Part shown: positions 1 through 11,574 of the stretch, piece by piece
Layout: every line of letters begins with the position of its first letter
Numbering within the stretch: position 1 is the stretch's first letter
Origin: Gracilibacillus boraciitolerans JCM 21714
GTDB lineage: Bacteria; Bacillota; Bacilli; Bacillales; Amphibacillaceae
DNA: 52,974 nucleotides
Direction: 5' to 3'
Assembly (NCBI RefSeq): GCF_000521485.1
Contig: NZ_BAVS01000020.1
Span: 1-52,974 of the forward strand
Notes under the pieces: generated by a model
Databases searched by the model: none
The model's input: only the letters and a program-made list of their open reading frames with translations
Told to the model about the DNA's origin: nothing
Program-made: the position numbers and the translations under genes

Positions 1-13
1 GAATAAGTAAAAA

Positions 14-29
14 TGTTTCACGTGAAAAA
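14..29. promoter_or_regulatory. parS-like site (ParB/Spo0J binding)
   Basis: The sequence TGTTTCACGTGAAAAA matches the Bacillus parS consensus TGTTTCACGTGAAACA at 15 of 16 positions, with the CACGTG core intact at 19-24. parS sites load ParB for chromosome segregation and cluster around oriC, which fits the origin-proximal gene order here. The match is seen directly; function is inferred. Confidence 0.72.
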
Positions 30-67
30 ACACTAAAACTGTCGAATAAATAAATCTATTATTCTAG

Positions 68-96
68 GTATATTTATTACTAGATTGGCCATACTA
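68..96 (+). promoter_or_regulatory. Sigma-F-type promoter of csfB
   Basis: GTATA at 68-72 is followed after 14 bases by GGCCATACTA at 87-96, which fits the sigma-F -10 consensus GGNNANAHTR. The spacer is one base shorter than the usual 15. csfB is a forespore sigma-F gene in B. subtilis. Confidence 0.6.
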
Positions 97-115
97 ATTG
101 ATGGAGGTGTAGTAA

Positions 116-301
116 ATGGAGAATAATAAACATGTATGTGGGATATGTGATCAAACGAAAAAAGAGGGAATTTTTCTATACCAACTTTATATTTGTTCAG
201 AGTGTGAAAAAGAAATTTTATCAATAAAATCTCAAGATGAAAACTATCAATACTATGTAGAAAAATTGAGAGCTATCAATCAATCAATATATACTATATA
301 A
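116..301 (+). CDS. csfB: Gin (CsfB), anti-sigma-G factor
   Basis: Small 61-residue zinc-binding protein. Two CxxC pairs are visible at C8/C11 and C27/C30, followed by a short helical tail, as in the Gin family. In B. subtilis Gin binds and inhibits sigma-G in the early forespore and also antagonises sigma-E, keeping late sporulation sigma factors silent until needed. A strong ribosome binding site (GGAGGTG, 103-109) precedes the ATG. It stands alone between a sigma-F-type promoter and a terminator. In B. subtilis xpaC and yaaN lie between csfB and yaaO; here they are absent. Confidence 0.85.
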   Translation: MENNKHVCGICDQTKKEGIFLYQLYICSECEKEILSIKSQDENYQYYVEKLRAINQSIYTI

Positions 302-302
302 T

Positions 303-336
303 GGAATCACAATTAGTGATTCCATTTATTTTTTAC
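303..336 (+). terminator. Intrinsic terminator after csfB
   Basis: GGAATCAC (303-310) pairs with GTGATTCC (316-323) around a 5-base loop, followed by a T-rich tract. Confidence 0.75.
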
Positions 337-355
337 TATGAAGTGAGGCTAAGTC

Positions 356-1816
356 ATGCAAGAACGGCAAAAGCAAATACCAATCTATCAAAAGGTTAGC
401 AGTTTTGCTCAAAACCAAAACACTTCCTTTCATGTTCCAGGCCATAAAAATGGCAAGATATCTTTGGAACCTGTCCCTAATTACTTTCAGGAAATATCAA
501 AAATAGATGTAACAGAAATAGAAGGTTTGGATGACCTGCATGCTCCTCAAGGGATTATTAAGAAAGCACAGAAGCTGGCATCAGAATGGTTTGGTTCTTT
601 AGATACATTTTTCTTAGTGAATGGCAGCACCACAGGTAACTTAGCTATGATATTAGCTGCTTGTCGCCCGGATGACCAGGTGCTTGTTCAAAGAAATTCA
701 CATAAATCAATTATGCACGGTATGGAATTAGCTGGAGTGAAACCTGTTTTCTTACCACCAGCTTATAATTTTAGTAAACAACGTTATACAAATGCATCAA
801 TGGAAACATTGATAATAGCAGTTAAGAACTATCCAGATGCAAAAGCAATTATTGTTACGTATCCCGATTACTTTGGTGACACGTTTGAATTAGAGGAGTT
901 AATTGAGATAGCCCATTCTAATAACATGCTCGTTATGGTAGATGAGGCACATGGTTGTCATTTTTCATTACCATTTATTAATGCTCCATCAGCAGTATCT
1001 TTAGGAGCAGATATTGTCGTTCAGTCAGCTCATAAAATGACACCGGCATTAACCATGGCAGCTTATTTACATATTCAATCAAAAACCATTGATTCTAATA
1101 GAATAAAGTACTATCTGCAAATGTTACAATCAAGTAGCCCTTCCTATCCGATTCTGGCAAGTTTAGATCTGGCCCGGTATTATTTAGCAACATATTCGAG
1201 AGAAAAGTTTAATACGTTACTTGCATATATAGAAGAGGTCACCCGTATTTTTATGGAGAGTGACTATTGGTCGGTAGAAGATAAGAAACCGATGGATGAT
1301 CCTTTAAAGATTTGCATTAAAGTAAAGGAAGGAATAGATATCCAGCAGATAAAAAAAATGTTAGAGAGAGAACAATTATATCCCGAATTAGTTACGGAAA
1401 GACATATATTATTTGTGTTTGGTTTAGAAGCTGTGATTGATTCAGCTATCCTTCAGAAAAAACTAAGAAGAATTCAAAGAAAATTAAACTTTTCGTCGAA
1501 CCATGCTACAATAGAAAATAATTCTATGTTTTATAATGATAAGATCATTCCTTTGGCGCTATCCTATGCAAGTATGAATAAGTTAGCGATGGAATGGTGT
1601 AATTGGACAGATGCTTCAGGAAGAATTGCTGCGGAAAATATCATCCCGTATCCACCGGGTATTCCTATTATAACCAGAGGGGGGGAAAAGATCAGAACAT
1701 CTGCAATTGAAGAAATACAACAATTAATGCAACATAACATTAATTTTCAACCGATTAATCGTACAACCGGTTTAAATGTATATATGGAAGATGGGAATAA
1801 AATTAAAGGAGAATGA
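356..1816 (+). CDS. yaaO: Orn/Lys/Arg decarboxylase family protein YaaO
   Basis: 486-residue PLP-dependent fold-type I decarboxylase of the Orn/Lys/Arg group. The PLP lysine is K227 in the motif SAHKM; the N-terminal FHVPGHKNG motif and the C-terminal YPPGIP motif are typical. The physiological substrate is not certain: family members decarboxylate basic amino acids to polyamines. It begins the yaaO-tmk operon, overlapping tmk by the 4 bases ATGA. A G7 run at 1679-1685 encodes an extra Gly right after the PPGIP segment, where relatives usually have a single Gly before Glu. Confidence 0.88.
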   Translation: MQERQKQIPIYQKVSSFAQNQNTSFHVPGHKNGKISLEPVPNYFQEISKIDVTEIEGLDDLHAPQGIIKKAQKLASEWFGSLDTFFLVNGSTTGNLAMILAACRPDDQVLVQRNSHKSIMHGMELAGVKPVFLPPAYNFSKQRYTNASMETLIIAVKNYPDAKAIIVTYPDYFGDTFELEELIEIAHSNNMLVMVDEAHGCHFSLPFINAPSAVSLGADIVVQSAHKMTPALTMAAYLHIQSKTIDSNRIKYYLQMLQSSSPSYPILASLDLARYYLATYSREKFNTLLAYIEEVTRIFMESDYWSVEDKKPMDDPLKICIKVKEGIDIQQIKKMLEREQLYPELVTERHILFVFGLEAVIDSAILQKKLRRIQRKLNFSSNHATIENNSMFYNDKIIPLALSYASMNKLAMEWCNWTDASGRIAAENIIPYPPGIPIITRGGEKIRTSAIEEIQQLMQHNINFQPINRTTGLNVYMEDGNKIKGE

Positions 1817-2436
1817 ATGTGTTTATAACTTTTGAAGGTGGCGAAGGTGCTGGGAAAACAACGATTTTACATCGACTAGCACAACGTTTAACAGAAGAGG
1901 GATATCATGTGATGACTACTAGAGAACCGGGTGGTATTCCAATAGCTGAAAAAATACGAGATATCATTTTAGATAAGAAGAATTCAATAATGGATGCTAG
2001 AACAGAGGCGCTTTTATATGCAGCAGCAAGAAGACAGCACTTAGTTGAGAAAGTCAAGCCTGCTTTAGCAAAGGGTGAAATTGTCCTTTGTGATCGATTT
2101 ATAGATAGCAGTCTTGCCTATCAAGGTGTTGCAAGAGGCTTAGGAGTAGAAGCAGTATTCCAAATTAATCAATTTGCTATTGCAGATCAAATGCCAGATC
2201 TAACTTTGTTTTTTGACATTCACCCCAAAGAAGGTTTAGCAAGAATACATAACAATAAAGAAAGAGAACAGAACAGACTTGATTTGGAATCGTTACAGTT
2301 CCATAATCAAGTGTATCAGGCTTATCAGCAATTACTTTTAAAATTTCCTGAACGGATCGAGAGAATTGATGCAAATTTTGATATAATAGAAGTAGAAGCA
2401 AATGCATATAACAAGATTAAAGCAAAGTTATTATGA
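1813..2436 (+). CDS. tmk: Thymidylate kinase
   Basis: 207 residues, normal family length. It phosphorylates dTMP to dTDP with ATP, an essential step of dTTP synthesis. The P-loop GGEGAGKTT lies at residues 9-17, the DRF motif at about residue 95, and an arginine-rich lid follows. The start codon overlaps the yaaO stop (ATGA), indicating translational coupling. The gene is intact, and a CCCC run at about 2221 is unexpanded. Confidence 0.96.
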   Translation: MNVFITFEGGEGAGKTTILHRLAQRLTEEGYHVMTTREPGGIPIAEKIRDIILDKKNSIMDARTEALLYAAARRQHLVEKVKPALAKGEIVLCDRFIDSSLAYQGVARGLGVEAVFQINQFAIADQMPDLTLFFDIHPKEGLARIHNNKEREQNRLDLESLQFHNQVYQAYQQLLLKFPERIERIDANFDIIEVEANAYNKIKAKLL

Positions 2437-2443
2437 TTGATAA

Positions 2444-2791
<348 letters not shown>

Positions 2792-2809
2792 AGGCAGGTA
2801 TAGGTAGCC

Positions 2810-3250
2810 ATGAAAATAAATCAGGAAATGCGTACACAATTAGATGCATTGAATAAAATTGATCAACAGGCACGTCCATCTACACAACGATTTGACTCAC
2901 TGGTTAAACAGCAGTCTACACAGATGCAACAAGCAGAGTTACAAAAATTAATGGGTGATTTAACGTCGCAAGGTCAGAGAATTGCACGATTTCGTTCCTT
3001 TAAAGATCTTGCGACCTATAAAAGAATGGTTAAACGCTTTGTGAAGGAAGCAGTTGATTATGGCATGTCTCTCAAACAATCACACAGTTTTGTGTTAGAT
3101 GGTGATAATCGTAAGCTGACTATTGTAGAAGAAGTCGATGAGAAATTAATGGAATTGACGGATTCAATAATGGATCAGGAAAAGAATTCAATTCAAATAT
3201 TAGACCTTATTGGGGAAATAAAGGGGCTTCTTATAAATCTGTATACGTAA
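2810..3250 (+). CDS. yaaR: YaaR family protein (DUF327)
   Basis: 146 residues, mostly helical and charged, matching the YaaR/DUF327 family conserved beside holB in Bacillaceae. No enzyme motif, signal peptide or membrane segment is visible. Function is unknown. The position between darA and holB matches B. subtilis exactly, so co-transcription with DNA replication genes is likely. Confidence 0.85.
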   Translation: MKINQEMRTQLDALNKIDQQARPSTQRFDSLVKQQSTQMQQAELQKLMGDLTSQGQRIARFRSFKDLATYKRMVKRFVKEAVDYGMSLKQSHSFVLDGDNRKLTIVEEVDEKLMELTDSIMDQEKNSIQILDLIGEIKGLLINLYT

Positions 3251-3327
3251 CCTGGATAAAAGGGGATAGATTAGAAATGGTGACTAATCCATCCTCTATA
3301 TTTTTAGGATGAAAGTAGGCAATCAAA

Positions 3328-4316
3328 TTGAGTGTACTATGGGAAGATATGATGAAAAAACAGCCTATTGTAAGTAAAATGATAATGAATAGCATAGAAA
3401 AATCCAGGATATCTCATGCCTATCTGTTTCATGGCGATAAAGGTACTGGCAAAAGTCAATTAGTCCAATTATTTGCGATGAGTATATTCTGCAAGCAGCG
3501 TATAACGATTAATCCCTGTCATCAATGCAGTGATTGCCGTCGTATAAAAAGTGGGAATCATCCTGATTTACATCAGATTATACCGGATGGTGCAAGTATA
3601 AAAAAGAGCAGATATTAGATTTGCAGAAGGAATTTACTTATACAGGGTTAGAATCTAACAAAAAAGTATATATTATTTACCATGCAGAAAAAATGACGGA
3701 TAATGCTTCTAATCGACTGTTAAAATTTTTAGAAGAGCCTAGTCAGCAAACCACTGCAATTTTATTAACAGAAAATAGCCAGGCTATCTTACCTACCATT
3801 CGATCAAGATGTCAAATGATCGCTTTTAAGCCATTAAATCCAAAGCAATTAGAAGAAAGTCTTCAATTAGAAGGATTGTCAGAGGCAAACGCTCGAATAA
3901 TGACCGCTATTACCAATAATTTATCGGAGGCCATTGATAAGAGCAAGGATACTTGGTTTGCACAGTCACGAAAATTAGTGGTACAATTAATTGAAATGCT
4001 TCAACATAATCGAGGTGAAGTGCCAATATTCGTGCATACACAGTGGATGCCTCATTTTAAAGAACGTTCGCAATTGCAGGAGGGACTGGATTTATTATTA
4101 ATTTGGTTTAGAGATATTGTTCATTATCATCTTGAAGAAACCACTGCAATCGTTTTTGCCAATCACCAGGATAAATTAGAAGCAGCAAGCATGTTTTGGT
4201 CATTAAGCCATACGACAGAAAGCTTGCAATTTATTATGGAGGCTAAGCGAAAAATAGAACAGAATGTGCACCCACAATTAGTATTGGAGCAACTAACACT
4301 TCAAATACAGAGGTGA
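3328..4316 (+). CDS. holB: DNA polymerase III subunit delta' (frameshifted)
   Basis: Clamp-loader subunit delta', essential for DNA replication. Walker A GDKGTGKS is at residues 36-43, and the zinc-binding cysteines (CHQCSDC) at about 60-68. The reading frame breaks at about 3600-3606, where a run of 6 A follows T; restoring one A rejoins both halves into a 329-residue protein, the B. subtilis length. The TTG start at 3328 is inferred from family alignment, with a weak upstream ribosome site. The break is most likely a sequence error because the gene is essential. Confidence 0.9.
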
Positions 4317-4322
4317 ATTTTA

Positions 4323-5150
4323 GTGATAGAAGTAATTGGTGTCCGCTTTAAGAAGGCGGGTAAAATATATTATTTTGATCCCATTGACTTAAAAATCGAT
4401 AAAGATAATTATGTCATTGTGGAAACAGTAAGAGGTATAGAGTTTGGCAAGGTTGTTGTAGCAAATAAACAAGTGGATGAAGAAGATGTTGTTCTTCCGT
4501 TAAAACAAGTGCTTCGCATTGCCAGTGATAAGGATAAGCTTATTGTCGTAGAAAACAAGGAAATTTCGGAAGAAGCTTACCAGACCTGTCAGACGAAAAT
4601 TAAAGAGCATGAATTGGAAATGAATTTAGTCGACGTGGAGTATACCTTTGATCGAAATAAAGTCATTTTCTATTTTACAGCAGATGGCAGAGTGGATTTT
4701 CGTAATTTAGTTAAGGATCTTGCGTCAGTATTCAAAACTCGAATAGAGTTGCGTCAGATTGGTGTAAGAGATGAAGCAAAGCTATTAGGTGGTATCGGTC
4801 CTTGTGGTCGTATGCTTTGTTGCTCCACCTTTTTGGGTGATTTTGAACCAGTATCCATTAAGATGGCTAAGGATCAAAATTTATCTTTAAATCCTTCTAA
4901 AATATCTGGTTTGTGTGGCCGTCTAATGTGCTGCTTAAAGTATGAGAACGATGATTACGAAACAGCTAAGAAGGAATTGCCAGACCTTGGTGAACATATC
5001 ACAACAAATCATGGTCGTGGAAAGGTCGTTGGTCTTAATATTCTAGAACGGTTAGTTCAAATTGAAATTCCTGAAAAGGAACGAATGATTGAATATACGT
5101 TAGATGAATTAATTGATGAGGGAGTTATTAAAGCCCAGGCCACAGAATAA
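4323..5150 (+). CDS. ricT: RicT (YaaT), PSP1-domain subunit of the Y-complex
   Basis: 275 residues. With RicA and RicF it forms an Fe-S complex that supports mRNA maturation through RNase Y, competence and sporulation. The PSP1 domain carries two cysteine clusters, GPCGRMLCC at about 159-167 and SGLCGRLMCC at about 197-206, which supply Fe-S ligands in the family. GTG start, 6 bases after holB. Confidence 0.93.
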   Translation: MIEVIGVRFKKAGKIYYFDPIDLKIDKDNYVIVETVRGIEFGKVVVANKQVDEEDVVLPLKQVLRIASDKDKLIVVENKEISEEAYQTCQTKIKEHELEMNLVDVEYTFDRNKVIFYFTADGRVDFRNLVKDLASVFKTRIELRQIGVRDEAKLLGGIGPCGRMLCCSTFLGDFEPVSIKMAKDQNLSLNPSKISGLCGRLMCCLKYENDDYETAKKELPDLGEHITTNHGRGKVVGLNILERLVQIEIPEKERMIEYTLDELIDEGVIKAQATE

Positions 5151-5165
5151 TGGGGTGGAAGTGAC

Positions 5166-5507
5166 GTGAACAGAAAAGAATTATTTGAACAGGTTTCTGA
5201 TATGGAAGAACAAATTGGCCAATTGTATCAGCAACTAGGTGATTTAAAACAACAGTTAGGTGAAATGTTAGAGGAAAATCATCGCATAGAAATGGAAAAC
5301 CATCACCTCAGACAGCGATTGGATAATGAAACAGAAGGTCAGGTTGGTCATGAGCAGAATGAAGATGATCTTGTTATCGGAGAAGGCTATGATAATTTAG
5401 CAAGACTTTATGAAGAGGGATTTCATATTTGTAATGTCCACTTTGGAAGTCCAAGACAAGAGGGCGATTGTTTATTTTGCCTGCTCTTTCTTAACAAAAC
5501 AAAATAA
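5166..5507 (+). CDS. yabA: Replication initiation control protein YabA
   Basis: 113 residues. YabA restrains DnaA at oriC and binds the DnaN clamp. An N-terminal leucine-zipper coiled coil (about 1-60) is followed by an acidic linker and a C-terminal zinc module with H, C and CLFC ligands (about 85-110). GTG start with GGGGTGGA upstream. Last gene of the tmk-holB cluster, followed by a terminator. Confidence 0.93.
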   Translation: MNRKELFEQVSDMEEQIGQLYQQLGDLKQQLGEMLEENHRIEMENHHLRQRLDNETEGQVGHEQNEDDLVIGEGYDNLARLYEEGFHICNVHFGSPRQEGDCLFCLLFLNKTK

Positions 5508-5518
5508 TAACAACTTTA

Positions 5519-5552
5519 AGGCTGACGCAAAACAAGTGTCAGCCTTTTCACT
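5519..5552 (+). terminator. Intrinsic terminator after yabA
   Basis: AGGCTGAC pairs with GTCAGCCT, followed by TTTTC. Confidence 0.75.
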
Positions 5553-5635
5553 AGAAATCAACCTAGATAACTCATACACAGTATAACTAAACTGCGAAGT
5601 ACTGGTTTGTTTTGAAAGTAAGATAAGTGTATACA

Positions 5636-5955
5636 AAAGCTCCGTCCATATACTTCGCTTTCCGCGGGCATGGCCTTAGCCTCCTTACTCACTTTGTTCG
5701 TTGCGGGGTCTTCGGCTCACGCTATTCCCGCAGGAGTCTACGTAAATGGACTACGCTTAAGTATAGTGCTACAAAGCTTGTGAGAAATAGTATTTTGAAA
5801 CGAAGGCATATTACTTCTCGCATAAACAGGACTCTATTCAAAGCGGAGGAAAAATGCGACACTCCTAGGGGGATCAGTGCGAACTGAAGATCCACTTTGG
5901 AAAGGGCTCTTCTTTTCAAAGTTAGCTGAAGTCGCACCCCCCCCTGGAAAGGGAG
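5636..5955. repeat. Composite dispersed palindromic repeat
   Basis: This gene-free stretch holds two repeat modules. Module one (about 5650-5765) contains CTTCGCTTTCCGCGGGC and a complementary CCCGCAGGAGTCTACG end, a type of intergenic repeat I associate with halophilic Bacillaceae. Module two (about 5855-5955) is a reverse-complement relative of 26740-26840, sharing ATCCACTTTG, CAAAGTTAGCTGA and a C8 run (5937-5944). Open reading frames here are by-products of the repeat. Confidence 0.65.
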
Positions 5956-6098
5956 TATTTTTACGTAGCGCTGATTTTAATCCCATCAAATTACTTTAAA
6001 TTGAAAGTTTTCACTTGTTCGCAGTTTGGGTCTTTTATTTAGTCAGATTTTGTTTAGGAGATTTATATCTAGTGAAAATTGTAATGAGGAGAAGGATT

Positions 6099-6842
6099 AT
6101 GCAATTGAAAGACGATGAACGAATTGATGATTTATTAGCAGACCAAACGATGAAAATTATCCAAAGTCCAACGGTGTTTTCTTTTTCAATTGATGCAGTA
6201 TTACTCGCAAACTTTGCTTCCGTGCCTAAGACAAGGGGAAAAATCTTAGACTTGTGTACAGGTAATGGCGTGATTCCCTTATTGCTGTCACAAGAATCAA
6301 CGGTGCCCATCACAGGCGTAGAGATTCAGGAGCGGTTATATGATATGGCGTGCCGAAGCATAGAGCTTAACGAGCTAACACCTCAAATTGATATGATCCA
6401 TGGAGATTTAAAGGAAATGCCCTCCTATTTTAAGAATAATAAATTTGATTTAGTTACTGTGAATCCACCTTATTTTCAAACCACGAATAAAGACCATCAA
6501 AATAGTAACGACTATTTAACGATAGCAAGGCATGAAATATACTGTACACTGGAGGATGTAATTCAATCGTGCAGCAAGTTAGTGAAATCTGGCGGGAAAG
6601 TAGCGATGGTTCATCGTCCAAATCGCTTTGTGGATATTGTTACGCTATTCCGTCAATATAAAATTGAACCTAAAAGAATCCGATTTATCTATCCAAAGAA
6701 AGGCAAAGAGGCAAATATTTTATTAATAGAAGGTATCCGTGATGGAAGGCCTGATTTAAAATTATTACCACCTTTATATGCATTTAACCAGAATGGGAAC
6801 TATTCAGAGGAATTAGAGGGTATATTATATGGGAGAAAATAA
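6099..6842 (+). CDS. trmN6: tRNA1(Val) (adenine-37-N6)-methyltransferase family (YabB)
   Basis: 247-residue SAM-dependent methyltransferase. The SAM site is [15 protein letters not shown], and the amino-methyltransferase motif NPPYF is present, as in TrmN6/YabB, which modifies A37 next to the anticodon. ATG 6099 is preferred over an upstream in-frame start because AGGAGAAGG lies 6 bases before it and relatives begin here. It overlaps yazA by 14 bases. Confidence 0.88.
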   Translation: MQLKDDERIDDLLADQTMKIIQSPTVFSFSIDAVLLANFASVPKTRGKILDLCTGNGVIPLLLSQESTVPITGVEIQERLYDMACRSIELNELTPQIDMIHGDLKEMPSYFKNNKFDLVTVNPPYFQTTNKDHQNSNDYLTIARHEIYCTLEDVIQSCSKLVKSGGKVAMVHRPNRFVDIVTLFRQYKIEPKRIRFIYPKKGKEANILLIEGIRDGRPDLKLLPPLYAFNQNGNYSEELEGILYGRK

Positions 6843-7134
6843 TCACTACGTCTATATTCTGAAATGTAAAGACGAAACATTATATACCGGATACACAACA
6901 GATATTAAACGGAGAATCGAAATGCACGAAAATGGAAAAGGGGGGGCTAAATACACGAGAGGCAGAGCACCGTTCCAACTAAAATTTCAGAAATGCTGTG
7001 CTTCTAAGTCAGAAGCATTACAATTGGAGGCAAGTATTAAAAAACTTTCAAAAAGAAATAAAATGCTTTTGATAAAGGAAAAGCAACTGGAAGGGTATGG
7101 CGCAGATGAGAATACAAAAGAGTTATCAGAATGA
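6829..7134 (+). CDS. yazA: GIY-YIG nuclease domain protein YazA
   Basis: 101 residues comprising a single UvrC/SLX1-type GIY-YIG domain: YVYILKC and YTGYT form the GIY-YIG core, and the helix with RR and the KYTRGR motif follow. Biological role unknown. A G7 run at 6940-6946 yields [11 protein letters not shown], whereas relatives read [10 protein letters not shown], so one Gly appears to be extra. Sits between yabB and rsmI in a tight overlapping operon. Confidence 0.88.
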   Translation: MGENNHYVYILKCKDETLYTGYTTDIKRRIEMHENGKGGAKYTRGRAPFQLKFQKCCASKSEALQLEASIKKLSKRNKMLLIKEKQLEGYGADENTKELSE

Positions 7135-7975
7135 ACAGTCTAAGGGAATCCTTTATGTCGTGCCAACACCAATTGGGAATCTTGATGACATTACTATTCG
7201 TGCCTTAAAGATCTTGGAAGAAGCGGATGTGGTATTAGCTGAGGATACAAGAAATACAGGTAAATTACTTCACCATTTTGAATTAAAGAAAAAAATGATT
7301 AGTTATCATGAGCATAATAGAATGGAAAGACAAGAGCAGGTTATGGATATGCTGAAGCAAGGACAGCTTCTGGCGTTAGTAAGTGATGCAGGGATGCCAG
7401 GTATTTCAGATCCTGGATTTGAACTGATACATGAAATTATTTCTGAGGATTTAACAGTAGTTGTTTTGCCTGGTGCAAACGCAGCATTAACAGCACTTGT
7501 TGGTTCTGGATTACCAACCGATCATTTTTATTTTTCTGGCTTTTTGCCACGCAAGAAAAAAGATAGGGAGGAAATATTCGCTAGACTGCGTACAATGGAA
7601 ACAACCATCATCTTCTACGAGTCCCCCCCTCACCGTATTCAGGAAACGATCCAGGATTTAGCAGCAAATTTTGGGGATAGGAATGTTTCTATTGCGAGAG
7701 AAATTACCAAGCGCTATGAAGAGTATATAAGGGGTACTCTCGAAGAAGTTGCAGGATGGTTAGCAGAAAATCCACTAAAAGGTGAATGCTGCATCGTGAT
7801 GGAAGCAATAAAGCAAGAGAATGAAAGTAGTTGGTGGCAGCATCTTACACTAAAAGAACATGTAGAACAATTAATGGAAAGAGAAGACTGTTCCAGTAAA
7901 GATGCTATTAAAAAGGTAGCAAAGGAAAGAGACGTTCCAAAACGGGAAGTATATAGCACATATCACCTAAAATAG
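7106..7975 (+). CDS. rsmI: 16S rRNA (cytidine-1402-2'-O)-methyltransferase RsmI
   Basis: 289 residues of the tetrapyrrole-methylase fold. It 2'-O-methylates C1402 in the decoding centre. VVPTPIGNLDDIT, AEDTRNTG, SDAGMPGISDPG and LPGANA are all present. ATG 7106 fits a GGAAGG site with normal spacing, unlike ATG 7097. A C7 run (7623-7629) changes the highly conserved YESPHR motif to YESPPHR; a C4 run would restore it. This is one of the clearest signs of artificial run expansion. Confidence 0.94.
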   Translation: MRIQKSYQNEQSKGILYVVPTPIGNLDDITIRALKILEEADVVLAEDTRNTGKLLHHFELKKKMISYHEHNRMERQEQVMDMLKQGQLLALVSDAGMPGISDPGFELIHEIISEDLTVVVLPGANAALTALVGSGLPTDHFYFSGFLPRKKKDREEIFARLRTMETTIIFYESPPHRIQETIQDLAANFGDRNVSIAREITKRYEEYIRGTLEEVAGWLAENPLKGECCIVMEAIKQENESSWWQHLTLKEHVEQLMEREDCSSKDAIKKVAKERDVPKREVYSTYHLK

Positions 7976-8008
7976 AAAAACACGGTCAAAATATGACCGC
8001 GTTTTTCA
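7976..8008. terminator. Bidirectional terminator between rsmI and abrB
   Basis: ACACGGTCA and TGACCGCGT form a stem between the two convergent genes, with A- and T-rich flanks able to serve both directions. Confidence 0.75.
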
Positions 8009-8287
8009 TTATTTATTTAATTTTTGTTGAATTTCATCAACTAGTATTTGTGCACCTTCAGGGCTAAGTATTAGTTTTCCATCTGCTAACGTAAAGTTAT
8101 CGTCAGAAACTTCACCGGTAACCTGACATGTCATATTTGGTTTGTATTTCTGTAAGATGATGCGTTCATCATCGACATAAATTTCTAGCGCATCTTTCTC
8201 GTTAATTCCTAATGTGCGACGAAGTTCGATTGGTATTACTACCCGACCTAACTCGTCTACCTTTCGTACAATACCTGTTGATTTCAT
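8009..8287 (-). CDS. abrB: Transition-state regulator AbrB
   Basis: 92-residue DNA-binding global repressor of stationary-phase, competence and sporulation genes. The N-terminal swapped-hairpin AbrB fold (STGIVRKVDELGRVVIPIEL) and C-terminal multimerisation domain are almost identical to B. subtilis AbrB. It is the only protein gene on the minus strand. Its Shine-Dalgarno contains a six-C run on the + strand (8298-8303), read as GGGGGGAG before the ATG. The Spo0A box just downstream of its promoter implies classical Spo0A~P repression. Confidence 0.97.
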   Translation of the reverse strand: MKSTGIVRKVDELGRVVIPIELRRTLGINEKDALEIYVDDERIILQKYKPNMTCQVTGEVSDDNFTLADGKLILSPEGAQILVDEIQQKLNK

Positions 8288-8326
8288 TATTTATTCTCCC
8301 CCCTTTGATAAATAAATTCGGCAAGA

Positions 8327-8373
8327 TTCGACATCTATAGCGTAATAATACCATTAGTTGCCATTAATGTCAA
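8327..8373 (-). promoter_or_regulatory. abrB sigma-A promoter with Spo0A box
   Basis: Read on the minus strand: TTGACA (8373-8368), 17-base spacer, TATTAT (8350-8345). TGTCGAA (8333-8327), the core of the 0A box, begins a few bases after the predicted start site, as at B. subtilis abrB. The rest of the 8374-8560 gap is AT-rich and would hold the metS promoter, which I cannot place confidently. Confidence 0.75.
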
Positions 8374-8549
8374 ACAGAAAATTACTATTTTTTCTAGGTT
8401 TTTTAAATATATTGAAAAAAACAGAACTTTTTGATAAAAATATTTGTTTTAACTCTAAGTTATATGTTGATAAAATTTAGGTGAAAATGTATTAATGATG
8501 GAAAAATCCATGAAAAATCGCTACAATAAAAACAGATTGTAAATATTGA

Positions 8550-10529
<1,980 letters not shown>

Positions 10530-10537
10530 TAGTAAAC

Positions 10538-10570
10538 AACGCTTATCATCTAATATGTGATAAGCGTTTC
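10538..10570 (+). terminator. Hairpin between metG and tatD
   Basis: AACGCTTATCA pairs perfectly with TGATAAGCGTT (11 bp) and is followed by TTTCCCTTT. The weak T tract suggests partial read-through into tatD. Confidence 0.6.
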
Positions 10571-10609
10571 CCTTTAGGAAACAAAACAGCAAGCAATGGA
10601 GGATTAATT

Positions 10610-11383
10610 ATGTTATTTGATACACATATTCATTTGAATGTCTCTCATTTTGATGAGGATCGAGAAGAAGTATTACAAAGGGCGAAAGAAGCAGGTGTCG
10701 AAAATATGGTCATTGTCGGCTTTGATCATGAGACGATACCGAAGGCAATTGATATCGCAGAAAAATATGATTATATATACGCAGCAGTCGGCTGGCATCC
10801 TGTAGACGCTATTGATATGACGGATAAAGAGTTGGACTGGCTGGAAGAGCTTTCCTCCCATCCGAAAGTAGTTGCGTTAGGAGAAATGGGTTTAGATTAT
10901 CATTGGGATAAATCTCCAAGGGAAATACAAAAGGATGTATTTCGTAAACAAATTCAATTAGCGAAAAAAGTAAAATTGCCAATCATTATTCATAATCGGG
11001 AGGCAACAGAAGATATTATCCAGGTATTACAAGAGCAAAACGCAGGAGAGATCGGAGGGGGGGTGATGCATTGTTACAATGATTCCGTCAAATATGTCGA
11101 TGCGTTTTTAGCAATGAATTTTTACATTTCACTTGGCGGGCCTGTCACCTTTAAAAATGCAACATTACCAAAGGAAGTAGCTAAACATGTACCCGGAGAT
11201 CGTTTACTCATTGAGACAGACTGTCCGTTCTTAGCACCTCACCCAAATAGAGGAAAACGAAATGAACCAGCATATGTAAGATTAGTGGCAGAAAAAATTG
11301 CAGAACTTCGAGAGGAAAGCTATGAAGAGGTTAGTAAAAAAACAACTGAAAATGCTAAGCGTTTTTTCGATATTTCCGGTTAG
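10610..11383 (+). CDS. tatD: TatD family metal-dependent deoxyribonuclease (YabD)
   Basis: 257 residues with the TatD TIM-barrel. Metal ligands: HIH at residues 6-8, Glu in ALGEMGLDYH, His in IIIHNRE and MHCY, and Asp in IETDCPF. Family members have 3'-5' exonuclease activity and may act in DNA repair. The ATG has a TGGAGG site. A G7 run at 11057-11063 adds a Gly: relatives have two before the VMHC/IMHC strand, here three. Confidence 0.92.
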   Translation: MLFDTHIHLNVSHFDEDREEVLQRAKEAGVENMVIVGFDHETIPKAIDIAEKYDYIYAAVGWHPVDAIDMTDKELDWLEELSSHPKVVALGEMGLDYHWDKSPREIQKDVFRKQIQLAKKVKLPIIIHNREATEDIIQVLQEQNAGEIGGGVMHCYNDSVKYVDAFLAMNFYISLGGPVTFKNATLPKEVAKHVPGDRLLIETDCPFLAPHPNRGKRNEPAYVRLVAEKIAELREESYEEVSKKTTENAKRFFDISG

Positions 11384-11458
11384 AGGTTTCCTTTAATACC
11401 AATAGTTACATCGAATGTTACCGTATTGTAAACTATTTGAAATATTTATAGGTGTAAT

Positions 11459-11501
11459 GCAGTAGAACCCTTGGATTTACAGGGTTTTACTGCTTTTTTT
11501 A
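11459..11501 (+). terminator. Intrinsic terminator after tatD
   Basis: GCAGTAGAACCCT pairs with AGGGTTTTACTGC (13 bp with wobbles) and runs directly into T8. Confidence 0.88.
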
Positions 11502-11515
11502 TTGAAAATGGGCGT

Positions 11516-11544
11516 TTGACACAGCAAAGTGTTCTTTATATAAT
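11516..11544 (+). promoter_or_regulatory. Consensus sigma-A promoter of yabE
   Basis: TTGACA (11516-11521), 17-base spacer, TATAAT (11539-11544), placed 30 bases before the yabE start. Confidence 0.85.
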
Positions 11545-11574
11545 ACAACAGCGAGCAACAAGGAGGGAAAGTTT

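Noticed and set aside
2177-2407. Antisense ORF in tmk
   Set aside because: It is a shadow frame of tmk with no ribosome site or recognisable product; the same applies to the other minus-strand ORFs except abrB.
3328-4316. holB as a true pseudogene or as two separate genes
   Set aside because: One added base restores a full-length 329-residue protein, and the subunit is essential.
5627-5887. 86-residue ORF between yabA and yabB
   Set aside because: It lies wholly in repeat sequence with palindromic composition and has no family resemblance or ribosome site.
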